Assembly: GCF_001680005.1 (NCBI RefSeq) | Contig: NC_033566.1 | Coordinates: 372,001-436,000, forward strand | DNA length: 64,000 nt | Reading direction: 5' to 3' | DNA from: Plasmodium coatneyi | Taxonomy: Eukaryota > Apicomplexa > Aconoidasida > Haemosporida > Plasmodiidae | Shown: positions 1 to 11,845 of the stretch, in pieces | How the letters are laid out: every line of letters starts with the position of its first letter | How positions within the stretch are numbered: position 1 is the stretch's first letter | Notes under the pieces: generated by a model | Told to the model about the DNA's origin: nothing | Seen by the model: the letters and a program-made list of their open reading frames with translations, nothing else | The model's database searches: none | Translations under genes and position numbers: made by a program

Positions 1-636
1 ATTTCGACCTTGCGCGAGTTCGCTATTTTGGCAATTTGATAATGTGGCATTTTTTTTTTTTTTTATTTCCCGCCGCACCTCATAAGACGGAAACAGCCCC
101 AACGGATTACTCCACCGTTGCGTGTGTAATTCCTGCCGGGGTAAAAATGGAACCGCCACAGTGTACGTTCGGGCAAGTCCCACTTGTGATGATTTCACTT
201 TTTGGTCAAGCAGAAAAATGCGTGTCTTAAAAGCTTCACCATGGCGAAGGGTGTCATTAAATTAAGCAAAACAAAGTGTAAAAAGAAATATATATATATA
301 ATTGCAGACCCCATAAGGGACAAACAAACGCTTGAAAAAACAACAAAGACGTACCCACACAGTGGACGTGCTTTCCACACGGAGTGCACAAGGGGCAGGA
401 TAAAACGCCCTCCTCAGTAATCAAACAAGAAGTGTATGACAAAAAAAAGAAGGCTGGTTAAATGCAGTACGACACATTGCCATTTTGGCAAAAATTAAGG
501 ACGCCTTTGCATATTCAACCTGGAAGCGCACACCTCAAACAGCAGCTCCTCGAATGAGCACAATTTAGACAGAAAAAAATGTACACTTAATCGAAGTAAT
601 GTCCTCACGGTTAAAAGGACAAACTTAAACTTCCAC
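1..636. other. intergenic, no supported gene
   Basis: Left edge of the window, downstream of the minus-strand IGPS-like gene. It holds a T-run near 51-64 and a short TA repeat near 289-300. A plus-strand ATG at 241 lies in a good context (ACCATGG) and opens a short Lys-rich frame, but no splice partner or family match is visible, so I do not call a gene. Confidence 0.5.
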
Positions 637-2673
637 CTACTGTGAGTCCACCCCCCTGGAAGATGCCCCGTCTGAGGAATCACCCGTGGAATCACCCCCC
701 AACTTCTGCGACTCCTCATCTAACAGTTTCTCCCCTCCGGAATCGTTGTCAAAAAACTCCTTCGTCATTTTAGTAATGTCAAAGTCTTCCCCTTGGCCAG
801 TTGGTATGCCATACATATCCCTAGCCACACTGTTCTCATCAGGGTTTATTTCCCCCTTTTCGATTTTCTCCTTTTGCTGTATGGACTTCCTAATGCTATT
901 CTCTATGTTCTTAATTTCTTCATCTGAAAAGAAGCCTCTTAAAAAATTTTTATCCATTTTGGTAAAGTTTTCCAAAAGCGTTTCCAAATTTTCTTCCTTC
1001 TTTTTATTTTCTTCATCAGAAAAGTTGTCGTAATTTTTGCACTGATCATCCACTTGTTTTATAATGTCTCTCATTTGGTTCAGAAGGTATAGCTCTCTTT
1101 TTTTTTCCCTCTTAAAATTTTGCACAATTTTTTTTTCGTCACTCGTTAGGAGGTTATCCTTTGGCTTCTCTCCTCCTTCCACCGGGGTGTTATTACCATT
1201 CGTTTTATCTCCCGCTGGAAGTGAGTTTGTACTCCCCTGCTGTGTTTGTTGCGGATCGTTCGACTGTCCAGTTCCTCCCTCCTCCACCGCATCGATGAAA
1301 TCCTTTTCGTAATTTTTCAAAAGCTCGTGGGAAGACCTATTCTGCAGATTCTTATCGTCGTAGATTTTTTTCAAATTTTCCGTGATCTCTTTGTGTGTCT
1401 CCCCCGATGGGTTATTCGTATAAGTTAGAAAATTTTTCAAATAATTGTTCCTATTCATGTAGAGCAGTGTCTTATGAGGGGCATTCCAACTCTTACATGC
1501 TTCGACAAAATTGGGCAGATCATTATCTACAAGTTTTTTTTCTAAGCATATGCTGTCATAACCTAGACTACCTAACTGGTGTGCATAATTAAAATCATCC
1601 ACATTAATTTTCGCAATGGTAATTAACTCAGGGATGACGTAACTGCTTGCCTTTATCGCATGATTGTACTCATATTTATTGTTCAGAAAATCAAATTCGT
1701 TGATCATAAGTATGTAGCTTCCACATTGGGTGGCGAAGTAAATATCATTGTAATCGTGGACCTCTACAATTGCTTGGGTTCCTAAATTAACACAATAGTT
1801 TAACATGTCTTCCAGGTCATTCTTTAAATAGGATAAATTTAAAATAACTCCATCTGCTTTGTTTTCCACTGCGAGGGCAATTTGTATAGGGTGTATAATC
1901 ACATCGTCCACCACTACTGCGGGTCGAACATTTCGGGGAAACTTTCTCGAGCTCCTAACTACGTCACATAAATCGTTTAAATTTCCTTGGGTAGATAAAT
2001 TATCAATATTGACTATTAACACGTCGAAGCCTATTTCGTGCAGCATCAGACTCACATTGCCTGGGTTTGCCAAATTAAGGAAATTATTTTGGTACATGTA
2101 ATTTTCCTCCTTCCAAATGCGTCTCCTTTTTTCGGTACTTTCACTGTTTGCCTCCGTTTCAGATATTTCATCTACCGTTGGGTGGCCGCCTTCCTCCCTC
2201 CTAGTGACACTGCAAAATATTTTCCTTTTCACGTCAGCCACCATGGACAGCCTGTGCTTCTCATCTGGACTTGTCCTCTTCAGACTTTCAGACAACTTAT
2301 TATTCATCGTGTGTTGCAAATATTTCAATCTTATTTGTAGAGGGTTGTCTTCCTCGATATTTTCTTCCAACAGTTTGCTCACTTCGTATTTTTTGTTCTC
2401 AATTATTTTGTTCACATATTCGTATGCCAGGTGGGGGTTTCTGTGGTCCTTTCCGTAGATCCGCAGATGCAGCTTCTCATTCCTCCTTAGGATGGTTCTT
2501 CTTATATGGTCCTTTCCTTGGGAGTGTCTCACAAAATAGAATTTCTTTCTCTTCTCCAAAATGTGGAGATTCTTCCTGGGGGAGGCCTTCTTCACCGAAT
2601 ATATGCACGTCGCTCTTACAACCACGGTGAGGATTATTACCAAGGTGAATCTCCTCATTTTGGGCGTTTCCAT
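637..2673 (-). CDS. apicoplast-type IGPS-like (TrpC-fold) barrel protein, probably catalytically impaired
   Basis: Single-exon protein of 678 aa from the ATG at 2673; upstream in-frame codons contain no ATG. Residues 6-24 form a hydrophobic signal peptide, followed by a Lys/Arg-rich stretch, the bipartite layout of apicoplast-targeted proteins. Residues ~85-395 follow the indole-3-glycerol phosphate synthase pattern in order: an N-terminal helix (VNKIIENKKYEVSKLLEEN), ADVKR where the family has AEIKR, DDVIIHPIQIALA for KDFIIDPYQI, IVEVHDYNDI for LVEVHDEEEL, LMINEFDF for IGINNRDL, and a final ITIAKINVDDF strand-helix. Key residues: D147 replaces Glu, K149 is kept, D256 replaces the catalytic Lys, E304 and N325 are kept. 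The last ~250 residues are acidic, charged and probably disordered. Plasmodium is not known to make tryptophan, so the role is unknown; a non-enzymatic or different activity is inferred. Confidence 0.75.
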   Translation of the reverse strand: METPKMRRFTLVIILTVVVRATCIYSVKKASPRKNLHILEKRKKFYFVRHSQGKDHIRRTILRRNEKLHLRIYGKDHRNPHLAYEYVNKIIENKKYEVSKLLEENIEEDNPLQIRLKYLQHTMNNKLSESLKRTSPDEKHRLSMVADVKRKIFCSVTRREEGGHPTVDEISETEANSESTEKRRRIWKEENYMYQNNFLNLANPGNVSLMLHEIGFDVLIVNIDNLSTQGNLNDLCDVVRSSRKFPRNVRPAVVVDDVIIHPIQIALAVENKADGVILNLSYLKNDLEDMLNYCVNLGTQAIVEVHDYNDIYFATQCGSYILMINEFDFLNNKYEYNHAIKASSYVIPELITIAKINVDDFNYAHQLGSLGYDSICLEKKLVDNDLPNFVEACKSWNAPHKTLLYMNRNNYLKNFLTYTNNPSGETHKEITENLKKIYDDKNLQNRSSHELLKNYEKDFIDAVEEGGTGQSNDPQQTQQGSTNSLPAGDKTNGNNTPVEGGEKPKDNLLTSDEKKIVQNFKREKKRELYLLNQMRDIIKQVDDQCKNYDNFSDEENKKKEENLETLLENFTKMDKNFLRGFFSDEEIKNIENSIRKSIQQKEKIEKGEINPDENSVARDMYGIPTGQGEDFDITKMTKEFFDNDSGGEKLLDEESQKLGGDSTGDSSDGASSRGVDSQ

Positions 2674-3489
2674 AAAAGGGGGGGAGGAAGGTAGATCTAC
2701 CCTCTTAGGCTGGTAACGAATATGCACTTCCCCGTTTGCTACGGCTTCCTTGCGGGGTCTTCTTTTACCTCGCGCCGCACACAACTCATTATTGCATCGT
2801 TCGTTGCAAGGTAATTTGCGCTATTAATTGAGTGGTGTTTGCTCCGGTGAATTCCGCACGTTATTTTTGTTCCCCACCCAAGTGATTCACACTTGAGGCC
2901 TTCCTAATATGGCCCTTTTCCCCGCTCCACTTAAGCGGGTCACTCTCTGTTCCATTTGGCACTTCTCCAAAATGGGTTTAAAATGTATTTTTTTTTTTCT
3001 TAAAATGGCAAACACACTACCAATCAGTATTGCCCTATTCACGAAGTGCAAAATTTTCTAATGGGCAGCGCCTCACACAATTTAATTCACAAACAAGGCG
3101 AAAGTGTACACGTATGTATGCATACATACATGCACGCACGATATGCTCTTTTAAATGCTTCTTTGACCGCCCCTCCCGACATCGTTTCTGCTTTCTCCGT
3201 TTTCCCGCCCCAGTGTACATCTGTATTAATGGGGATTTTCTTTCTCCCAGTTCGACTTCCCCACATAATATATCTAGCCTTTTTTTATTTTTTTTTTTTT
3301 CCAAAATGAATGTGCTTGGGGAACACTTTGCACTGCTGTTACTTCGAATTCTTTTATGACGCAGTGGGGTCACTATCACCGTGTTGATAGTGCCCATTTT
3401 AACTGCGTTCATTTTTTCCCCCTTTTTTCATTACCTTCTAGCATACTAACTGAGTACCCCCCCCTTTGACTCCCCACTGCTTGCCTAAA
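2674..3489. promoter_or_regulatory. divergent intergenic region (5' flanks of two genes)
   Basis: About 0.8 kb between the start codons of the IGPS-like gene (minus) and the small plus-strand gene, so it must carry the promoters and 5' UTRs of both. It contains T-runs near 2988-3000 and 3287-3300 and a CATACATA-type repeat near 3116-3132. No specific factor site is recognisable. Confidence 0.5.
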
Positions 3490-4191
3490 ATGCGAAACGA
3501 AAATGTGCTGACGCAGAATTGTGACATGCTGGACACAGTAGGCAACAAATTGGAAGAAATTTTAAAAAACCTGGAAAATATTTTAGTCCACCTGGATCCA
3601 CTAAACAATTATGAAGCCAAGGAAGATTCAATGTTCGCCAATTTGAATGACGAACAGAATGAAATTATTATTTTGTCCAATGTGATATATGAAAATATTA
3701 ACCAACTTACATGTATGCTTCACGATTTTATTAAAACCATTCCCCCTTCGTATACGTACCACACGACGTTCCACGCAAACAGCTTTGTTATCTTGAGGGA
3801 GAATAGAAAGGAAAAAAAAAGACAAGATGTGAGGATGTCCTTGGATAATACTCAGAAGGGTGTCACGCCACACGATGGAACAGCACCGGCTGACGTAGAA
3901 ACGACGCAACATCACGATAGAATAGTGGAAGACACCCAATCGGAAATTAAAAAGAACAAAGGTACTCATTCATATGATCAACAAAGTAGCGAGTTAGCCA
4001 GTTACCCCCCTTCCCCTGCTAATTTCAAATTCATCGACAAAAGAAAGTTCAAACCGCCGCAGATATTCAAAAAAAAAACGGTTGAAGAATTCTTCTACTT
4101 TTCTCAAACGGTCGATTTAGAGTATGCTAATTTGTTATACATGCAAAAGTATGAACAGAAACTTCAAGAATATTTAATTAAGGCGAGGTAG
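3490..4191 (+). CDS. conserved-looking hypothetical protein, 233 aa
   Basis: Open from the ATG at 3490; the eight in-frame codons upstream contain no ATG. The N-terminal ~85 residues are Asn/Leu/Glu-rich and predicted helical or coiled (two runs around VGNKLEEILKNLENILVHLD and NEIIILSNVIYENINQL). A low-complexity middle (~105-165) follows, then a conserved-looking C-terminal stretch with FKPPQIFKKKTVEEF and a Tyr-rich helix. No signal peptide or membrane segment is visible. I do not recognise the family; a small helical subunit of a larger complex would fit. The end AAG GCG AG/GTAGGA could also be a splice donor, but I found no convincing following exon. Confidence 0.7.
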   Translation: MRNENVLTQNCDMLDTVGNKLEEILKNLENILVHLDPLNNYEAKEDSMFANLNDEQNEIIILSNVIYENINQLTCMLHDFIKTIPPSYTYHTTFHANSFVILRENRKEKKRQDVRMSLDNTQKGVTPHDGTAPADVETTQHHDRIVEDTQSEIKKNKGTHSYDQQSSELASYPPSPANFKFIDKRKFKPPQIFKKKTVEEFFYFSQTVDLEYANLLYMQKYEQKLQEYLIKAR

Positions 4192-5331
4192 GAAGGAAAA
4201 CCGTGGCAGTTTATCATTCCACCCCACAAAAAAAAATAGGGAATACCATTAGGCCAAAAGGGATCCCCGCTCCAAATATATATTTTTTTTTTGTATCATT
4301 TAAAAACATGTTCTAAGTTTGTTCTAAAATGAACGGAAAAAGTGGACAGCCCCAATTTGTTCAATCTTAATCCGCATCCAGATGGATTTCACCAAAATAA
4401 TTCCTCATATTTGTGAAACAAGGACAAGAAGAACACTGTCATAGGGGCATTTCCCATCCACTTAGCAGTGCTATACGGATGTGCAAACCATTGCAGCGCT
4501 GCATATGGAAGAGTTGTGAATCGATCTGATCGTGCGATCATGGAAACTATGCTGCCATCCCGTTGCATGACCTACCAAGTGCATGATTCATTCCTACATT
4601 AAAACAATGTTATCGATATATGCATGTCATGCAACTAATCGGGTGCACTGAATTCTGGGAGGAACCCATGTGTGGCCCCTGTAAATGAAAGAGCCCTGTG
4701 TTTCTTCTTCTTTTTACTTTTTTTGTTTATGATATCATCCTCCTCACATTTATTGCATGCCATTTCTACCAACTTGGTGTATCAAACAACGTCATTCATT
4801 TGCTATTCCATGTGAAGGAAAAAAAGCTAAATGTTCTGAATGTGATGAAGTGGCCAAAGGGAGCGGGACAAGGTGGAACGCCGCAAAAGAGCAAATCAGC
4901 AAAATCGCCGTCAGCAGAAACATTACACATTCTTCTCCCTTTTGCACGAAAAGACGCACGTGCCCAATGACTGATGGGAAACCGAGCCACGACATAGCCT
5001 CAGTTAAAAAGGCACAAACAATTTTTAAAATAAAAACAAACGCAGTTATTATAAGCGGGGGAAATCAAACGTTAAACTTCTACACACACGTCTGCGCATT
5101 AGCAAGAAAGGGATAAACAACAAATAGCTTTTCATAAAAAAAAAAAAAAAAAAAAAAAAAATTAAAGATGGCAGCTTATACTAATGGATAATCTTAATTA
5201 AAAAAAGCAAAGGGAACATCACTTGGGTTATTAAAAAAAAAAAGATAAATATAAAAATTATGAACACATTAATAAATGAATACATAACATACTCTGCAAT
5301 CGTGCGAGGGGATCACGAACGACAAAGCTAT
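4192..5331. other. convergent intergenic region with A26 tract
   Basis: 3' flanks of two convergent genes. It includes an uninterrupted A-run at 5136-5161 and an A-run followed by TTATGAACA near 5257-5266. Plus-strand frames at 4698-4970 and 4757-5116 are open but show no start context, splice sites or recognisable protein pattern, so they are not called. Confidence 0.5.
5136..5161. repeat. poly(dA) tract, 26 nt
   Basis: Uninterrupted adenine run in the convergent intergenic region. Long dA:dT runs are common between Plasmodium genes. Confidence 0.9.
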
Positions 5332-7832
5332 TCATGCTTCGACGTGTCTACCCTCATCATTTGTCCTTCTAATTAGAGTAGCGTGCAAATACAAATGGTC
5401 GGACGAGGCGTATTTCTGAGGGGTGGAAAAACAAAAGGTAGGGTGTGGTGGTGGTGGTAAAAAATAGCGCAGAAAAAAATGCGGCGTGCAACTAAACGCC
5501 TTTTTCTTTTTGCTCAAATTGCTTACCTCATTCGGAAGGCAACCATGTTTTGCAAGCTTCTCGAACGGTGGGAAGGTTGAGCAGGATATTTTCTGCATAC
5601 AAATGGAGGGGATGAAAAAGACACGTGTATCTACGATTCGGGTGTACCATTATTGCGTATGTGGTACTACACGCTTTTCATCCTAATGAAGCGCGAACAA
5701 ATTGTGTCTCCCCCAAAGGGGGAATTCCCCTTAACGGTTTAGACCTTCCCCCCCTTTGTGCTTACCTTGAGAGTCCTATACGAATAAAATATATAATCGA
5801 CACACCCCTTTTGCCTGCCATGAAATACAGTGAATGGAACATCACTTAGCGGTAAATTATTTTCCTCATCCTTCAGGTTGTCAATAGTATCATATTTATG
5901 GCAGGGTTTTTCTACCCGGTGCTCTTCCACACTGTTGTATATACTTTCAAAATAGAGAGGGTAGTACAGTATGAAATCGTCGTCATTCTGATCAGTGGCT
6001 ATTTTTGCTTTCTTCTGGGGATGGCAGTTATCCTCGTCATCCTCCTCATGGTCCATCTCATCCAAACTGATACATCCATGTTCTTTCTCCTTAGACACGA
6101 GCGCGCAGTTTTTATCGCATTTGTCTTTACTACTCACCAATTCGCTAACAGAATGTTTAGTAGACTTCCTCCCGGAGTGCCCCCAATAAGAAAGATAGTC
6201 ATTCTTGCCTTCCTTAAATTTGCTCCCCAAATAGGCATCATTCTCATGCTGAAAGCAGTGGCTCGTTAGGTACCCCTCGTCCAGTATTTTTTCATTTTTA
6301 AAAAATGAAAATAGGGACTCCCTTCTCATATTGTCCACCATGCTGTTGTAATGGTCGTATTTTAAATCACTCAGAATATTCTCGTCAAATATTTTTTTTA
6401 TTTCACTTCCATTTTCGTAACTGCAAACGTAGAACTGTTTCTTGAACATGAGGTACTGCCCTGAAATCCTTTTCATGTTTATCTTTTTCAAATTTATGTA
6501 CCTGTTAACTATGTAGTAGTAGAGTAAACTGTTGGGGGTTATGTTCAAATCCCCACAGAAAATTACGGCGGGGTTTAGTATGTCACTACGATTGGTTGTG
6601 TGAACATTCCCTTGTGGTGAATCCTCCCTGTTTTCTTTTCCCCCTGTGTCTTCCGCGTTGTTTGCTTTCCTGCGCACCTTCAGATAGTCCAGGCACTTGT
6701 TCACCATGGCGACTAAGCGGTACGTCATGTAGCACAGTTGGTACAGCTTGACGTCCCCCTTATAGGAGTCGAAAATCAGGTGCGTATTAGAAACGATGAC
6801 AATATCATCAACTGACTCTGCGGAGATAGGAGAGTCACTCACGTGATGATCCCCCACCGTTTGGTCACTACCAGCAGGACCACCATTATCTACACTTCCA
6901 TCGTACCATTCCACCTTCTTCGAAAGTTTATTTTTCAAAGCGACAATTAACCCTACGTGCCATTTCTTCAAAAAGACAGATTTATCATAAACAATTTCGT
7001 CAAAAAATAATAACTTAAAAACGTTAGTATTGTAAAAGATACATATTCCATCTTGGCAAGTTTCTTTTTTCTTTTTTAAAAATAACCCTTCATATTTCAA
7101 TAGCTTCAGTTTCTCCTGCAGTTCGTTGAAATAGGACTCTTCTATTTCTTGCAAACATATAATGTCTGACAATTTTTTTTTAATACATTGAAAAATGAAT
7201 TCTTTCCTGTTCATCCATTTCATCACATTGGAACAGTTGTTGTCGTACTTGTAGTCCACTAGGCTGTCCGCCAAAATGTTAAATGAGAAGACGGAAAATT
7301 CTTTAAATTTATATACCTTTTTTTTTCCCTTTACATCCTTTGAACATTTTATCAATTCCGCTTTATTAATTTCATCAGGAATGGCATTCTTCTGTTCTGT
7401 TGGAACCTCCTTCGTTTGGTTCACTTTTGAGTAACTTCCCGAACACGCATCATCCATCGTGTGTTGGCTTTCACTTACATTGGGGCGGATTGCGCTGTAG
7501 TTCCTGGTGATCCATCCAGTACGGAGTGGGCAGCTACCGACAAGGGCACCTTCTCTACAAATGTTATTATCCCCTTCGCTGCTTCCTACTCCCCTACTTC
7601 GGATGGATACATTCCCCACCGGTTCATCTACCCAACTGTTAATCTTCGAACTGATATGACGTCTTCTTCCCCCTATGGGTGCAATTTCGTCTGGGTTGTT
7701 TTTTCTCCCTATACATATACCATTCCTCACACATGTACATTTGAAAACAAGCTGCTCATCTTTTTTCAACCTATTCAGTGTGAAGGTTCTTTTCCATAAG
7801 GAAATTACTGCGCTGTTTTTTGCACAAAACAT
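5332..7832 (-). CDS. CCR4/PDE12-type EEP-family phosphodiesterase (deadenylase or 2'-phosphodiesterase), 3 exons
   Basis: Exons 7832-5766, 5592-5527 and 5415-5332, all joined in phase 0 with GTAAG donors and CAG acceptors; 738 aa. Exonuclease-endonuclease-phosphatase motifs appear in order: FSFNILADS (N185), CLQEIEES (E229), VSNTHLIF, FCGDLNITPNS and VDYIFYS. Splicing then adds the expected LPNE followed by SSDHLYLH, giving the catalytic D717-H718 that the unspliced frame lacks. Family members cut poly(A) tails or 2'-5' oligoadenylates using Mg2+. The first ~25 residues (MFCAKNSAVISLWKRTFTLN) look like a mitochondrial presequence, which favours a PDE12-like organellar role over cytosolic CCR4; there is no leucine-rich repeat. 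Two large charged inserts interrupt the domain, as is usual in Plasmodium. Exact substrate is unknown. Confidence 0.88.
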
Positions 7833-9069
7833 TAACCTATTGTATTGGTGGTCATTAATGGTCTCAATTTTCCTTTAATCTGGTTATTCGCAATATTCAC
7901 GATATTTGCGAGGTTCCTTTTTAAGTGTAAAGATTACTTCACACACACGAGAAAAACACAAATGTGCAGCACAAGCAGTGCGATAATTCGTGTACCAAAA
8001 TAATTTTACCTTCCTTGCTATACCTGTTCGTGTGCACATTCAGGTGTTATACGTATACCTGCAGCCACACCATATAATAAATCATTGCATACACCAACAT
8101 AGGCTACTATTCATTTCGCTGTGCTCTCTCCCAAGTTGTCAATTCGTTTGTGTTACTCCAAAAGAGCACGTGTCAGAAGAGGTGGGACAAACAAATAGCT
8201 CCTGCCCTTCCCCTTCAGTGAAGCCCAACTTCGGGGGAGTTCGAAAAAAATACAAACGACAGTTTCAACACTTCGTTGGGAAACACAATATGCAGTACTA
8301 ATGCCAAGGGAGAAGAAAAGAAGAGGCTGACACAGCTTCATTAATTTCTCCCATTAATGACGATACAGGTGAGTCCATAGAGAAATGCTTCACAAAGCGG
8401 AATTTTCATTTTTTTCACTGTTTTTTTCGCTAACGCATTATAAGCTTCAAGCTTTCCTTCTTTACCACGTGCGGACATAGCATTTTCCTCCATCCAAGCA
8501 GTTCCCCCCAGGGGCTTCCCGAACAGTGCGTATTTACACTTTCTACGAACGGAGCCCTACCTGCACGTAAATGCGCATTCCCCGCGTCATCGCGTTTTCC
8601 CCATTTGTGGAAATATTTTTACCCACATTTTGTTTAAAAAACCTTTGCATGTACATGGCGCCAATTTTGTAATTTGATCATACATACGTGTATGCATAGC
8701 TTTCACTTTTGTTCACCTCCTTCACCTGGGGAAGTGTGCCTCTTTTGCTGCGCTCCACCTGCGCGTAGCCTCCCCCAAGCACATTTGCCCTGACAACCTC
8801 GAGTGGGCATACATTTTCCGCTGGTAGCTATACTCGACGCTTCAGGCGAGATATTAACTCCTCTTTTGCAAGAAACGGCTAATGGGGTAAATATATATAT
8901 GTCAGTATATTATAATTGGTAGCTTTTCATTGTGCGTTTTTCTGGCTTCCCCTCGTGGGTATCCCTTCACCCGAACCGATCAAATAAAGGCTAAATGCCT
9001 TCTGTACCAGTTTGCCCGAATTATACCCAAACTAGTTTTGTTTTAAATCATCTCCCCGTTTGAGCAACA
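7833..9069. promoter_or_regulatory. divergent intergenic region (promoters of EEP and PLAA genes)
   Basis: A 1.2-kb gap between two genes transcribed away from each other, so it holds both promoters. A short TA-rich stretch lies near 8889-8918. No coding exon, RNA gene or clear regulatory motif was found. Confidence 0.5.
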
Positions 9070-11845
9070 ATGGAAGGTCAGTTCGTAGGTCCACATAAGG
9101 TGGATAAATATCCTCCACCCACGTCTGTTCGTGTGCACATCGCTCCTCGTTCATGTCTACACGTAAGCCCCTATAAAATATCGCATCTTCCCTACCCACG
9201 TTGCAGACACCGAGTATAAACTGAAAGGCGTGCTGGCCGGGCACACCAAAGGAGTAAGATGCATGTGTATAATTAATAACACCCAGTTGGAAGAACCGAA
9301 AGAATGCCAACCCACCTTTGACTACATAGTTAGTGCAGACATGACTGGAACAATCATGGTGTGGAAAAGGAAGACTGGCGAGGAGACCCTAAATGGAGTA
9401 ATTCTCCCCCCGGATGAAAATCCATACAACGATGTAGAAACGTTTCCACTTCACCTGAGTGATAATTACCAACTTTACAAAAAAATAGAAATACACGAAC
9501 GATTCGTCTACGCAATGACACACAGTAAATACGTAGGCATAGGTCAGTTAAAAAAATGTACAGATAACCTGGAGGACCACTTATATGTGTACAGCGGAGG
9601 GAGTGATAAAGGTGTCTACCTCTTCAACCTGAATGGCTACATAGAACTAATGCTACAAGGACATAAAAACAGTGTTTCTAGTATTGTTGAATATAGTGAG
9701 CATATTTTACTCAGTGCGGACTGGAATGGGGAAGTCATCATGTGGAAAATCATCAAAATGGGTGACCAACCTGTGGATGGTGAAAACTTGGGAAATCCCC
9801 CCCCCACCAGCGGCAACGCTAATAAAGGAGGAAACACCCTCTGTGGGAATAAATACACCTACAGCATAATAAAAATTCTAAACAACCATAAATACGCCAC
9901 GTATGTTAACTGCCTGAACGAATATATCCTCACCATTTCGCAAAATAATACAATCAACGTGTGGAATAGTGACGGAGAAAAAACAGACGAAGTAAAAAAT
10001 ATACACAGTGATAGTGTGCGCGATATAGTACTATTTAATGGAAACAAAAATGCTATTACCTTTTCGAATGATGAAACGATTAATATATATGACTCCAATT
10101 TTAATTTGCTAAAAATGTACAAAGGGCATCAAGGATTTATCTTCTACGTGTGTGTAAATGAAAAGGAACAAATTATGTATAGCTGCGGTGATGACAAAAG
10201 TGTTAAAGTGTGGTGTATAAAAGACATTTATGAGTTGATGAAAAAGTACGACACAGAGGGGGGGGCCATCTTAAATAAACTTCCACTAATGAGCCAAGGG
10301 AAAGATACTCCCTGCTTACAAACTATTTACCTAACAGACACCCTGTGGAGTGTCAAAGTGCTAAGCAATGGGGACCTCGCTTGTGCCTGTAATGATAGCT
10401 ACATTAGGGTGTATACTAAAAAGAGGAACCACATGTTGACGGAAGAAGCAGCGAAGGAGGTACTCGAAATGTGCAATAAACGCAACAAGAAGGAAAACCC
10501 CAATGGAGAAAACGCAAATTCTACCGGAGGGGGAAATGATCGAGATAATATAATCAGTGTGGAAAATATAAAAAGCGTTGTAGGAAAGGAAGGAGAAGTT
10601 AAAATTTTCAAAAATGGAAAAAAATATGAAGCGTACAAATATGAGAACAACGAGTGGGTACTCATAGGCGAAGTAGTAGACGACAGCACATCACAGAAAA
10701 AGTTTTACATTGGAGATAATCTGTTCAAACAGGGCTACTACGATGAAGTAGTTTCCATAGACACGGGTTACGGAAGCATAAAACAACTCCCCTACAATGC
10801 TAGTGACAATGTGCACGTTATAGCAGAAATGTTCTGCAAAAGAGAAGGTCTCTCCGCCAGCCAAATAAAGCCAATAGTCGATTTTATTAACCAGAATTAT
10901 GCATCCAAAGGTGGGACATCCACCACAAGCAGTTCCTTCGCTACTAATAATGGTAGTACCCCTTATGGTGGGAAAAAATTCAACACCGTTTTGAACGTTT
11001 TCACGGTGGAAAAAGCTGCCCTGGATAAAATTTTCCAAAAAATACAAGAATTTAACTCCCTCCAAGCGAGTGATGAAGAGCAGAAAAGTAAACTATCAAA
11101 TGAACAGATTAATGCTCTATCAAACATTATTAACCTGTATAAGAAAAATATAAAAAATGTGTACAATTTCAACACCGCAGATATTAACCTCATTATGAGA
11201 CTTTTCAATTGGCCTCCCACTCATATATTCCCCGTGATTGACCTCTTTAGGGTTCTCGTTTTAAATAAAAATTGTGATTTTTTATACAATAATAAGTACG
11301 CCTTCAATGCCTTTAAGCTGGTCTACGATTGCGTTGCTTATTATATATCGAATTCCTCAAAGTTGCAACAAAATGAGGAGAACAAACTGGACTCTTTGCT
11401 CCTCTGTTGCCTTCGCTTTTATTTAAATATGTTTAGCTTATCCACCCCAAGATTTTACATGTACAAAAAGTTTAACTTTGTCGCCAAGCAGTTAGCAGAG
11501 GTGAAGTCCACCAATTTTAACATTAACACATTGTGTCTGAAAATATTTTTCAATTATGTGATTACGCTGAATGAAAATAATGATCAGGCGATGAGGAAAT
11601 CTGTGTTCGAAGTTTTGCACTCCATTAAGCACAAGATAAATGACATCGAACTGCTATACATTTTTGCCCTCTGTTTCCACACATCCCATGAAATGAACAT
11701 AAAGGAAACTAACGAAATTGTGAAAAAGTATGGCTCCCTTGATTTTATGAAAAACAAACTGGATTCTCTCTTCCCGCAGAAGAATGAGCAGAATGAAAAG
11801 GTGTTCAAAAATGTGGGTTCCATTTTGGAGGACCTCTCACCGTAG
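9070..11845 (+). CDS. PLAA: PLAA/Doa1 (Ufd3) homologue, WD40-PFU-PUL ubiquitin-binding Cdc48 cofactor
   Basis: Two exons. Exon 1 is only 7 nt (9070-9076, ATGGAAG, donor GTCAGT); exon 2 runs 9207-11845 after TTGCAG. The join gives MEDTEYKLKGVLAGHTKGVR, completing the first WD40 blade; total 881 aa. A seven-bladed WD40 propeller covers ~1-420, with repeated GH..SV..I and VWK/VW endings. A PFU domain at ~460-560 contains KNGKKYEAYKYENNEWVLIG and KQGYYDEVVSIDTG. A PUL armadillo domain covers ~600-878, including FNWPPTHIFPVIDLFRVLVL. In other eukaryotes the PFU binds ubiquitin and the PUL binds the Cdc48/p97 tail, acting in ubiquitin recycling and membrane-protein sorting. Without exon 1 the frame has no proper ATG. 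Family assignment is firm. Confidence 0.93.

Noticed and set aside
241..420. Short plus-strand frame starting MAKGVIKLSKTK
   Set aside because: Good ATG context but it runs into a TA repeat, the only apparent intron would be about 32 nt, and no family is recognisable.
4698..5116. Plus-strand open frames of 90 and 119 codons
   Set aside because: No start context, no family pattern, in the 3' flank of a convergent gene pair.
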